The notes under the pieces were generated by a model. That model was given only the letters and a program-made list of their open reading frames with translations. It was not told the origin of the DNA and searched no databases. The position numbers and the translations under genes are program-made. Of a DNA stretch of 64,000 nucleotides, positions 63,575 through 64,000 are shown piece after piece (the first letter of the stretch is position 1; each line of letters opens with the position of its first letter). This DNA is from Parvularcula sp. BBD 1991-13 (GTDB lineage Bacteria; Pseudomonadota; Alphaproteobacteria; Caulobacterales; Parvularculaceae): contig LYSZ01000009.1 in assembly GCA_001657385.1 (NCBI GenBank), forward strand, positions 78,135-142,134. Direction: 5' to 3'.

Positions 63575-64000
<426 letters not shown>

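Overview
The window is GC-rich, gene-dense bacterial chromosome. It most likely comes from an aerobic, probably aquatic alphaproteobacterium close to Caulobacterales, Parvularculales or Hyphomonadales. The basis is the conserved block dusB-ntrY-ntrX-trkA-trkH-dat-hfq-hflX with a divergent fused ispDF, two large TonB-dependent receptors, a TIGR02186/TauE pair, a PodJ-like polarity protein, and a split glyQ/glyS. The lineage is inferred from gene content only; no 16S rRNA is present.

Layout. 1-8.4 kb: truncated metG (minus), a TonB-dependent receptor (plus), then a minus-strand run of small genes (DUF533/YebE-like, GNAT acetyltransferase, DoxX-like membrane protein, DUF1801) and a spinster-type MFS transporter. 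8.5-15.7 kb: a quinone oxidoreductase, then a minus-strand cluster in which glyQ and glyS flank six unrelated small genes, including mtgA, ytoQ and an SMR efflux pump. 15.8-22.5 kb: a beta-propeller phytase lipoprotein with a TonB receptor (probable phosphate or inositol-phosphate scavenging), a TPR protein and an Arg/Asp-rich secreted protein. 22.7-24.8 kb: a cytosine-5 DNA methyltransferase with Vsr repair endonuclease, a 63-residue unknown and two short tandem-repeat arrays. 24.9-32.2 kb: DUF885 lipoprotein peptidase, a DmdC/FadE-like acyl-CoA dehydrogenase and the PodJ-like protein. 32.3-44.9 kb: plus-strand transporters (TauE/SafE, bile-acid-symporter family), an amidohydrolase/Fe-alcohol dehydrogenase/thioesterase set, and the leucine-isovalerate operon liuB-liuC-liuD-(SRPBCC)-liuE. 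44.9-58.9 kb: a DUF2061 gene behind a near-perfect Fur box, then the conserved regulatory and RNA block, followed by ispDF, cinA and a COQ10-like protein. 59-64 kb: a small accessory island of secreted or membrane proteins and one unrecognised 504-residue protein, a lipoprotein methyltransferase, and the 3' end of an rRNA operon (5S and part of 23S, minus strand).

Physiology. The genes suggest a heterotroph that imports ligands with TonB receptors, degrades peptides, branched-chain acids and acyl-CoAs, and scavenges phosphate from phytate. The NtrYX system is present but NtrBC is missing from its usual place. The parts least explained by known families are the 59.0-62.3 kb island and a recurrent pattern of 10-16 bp tandem microduplications near gene starts.
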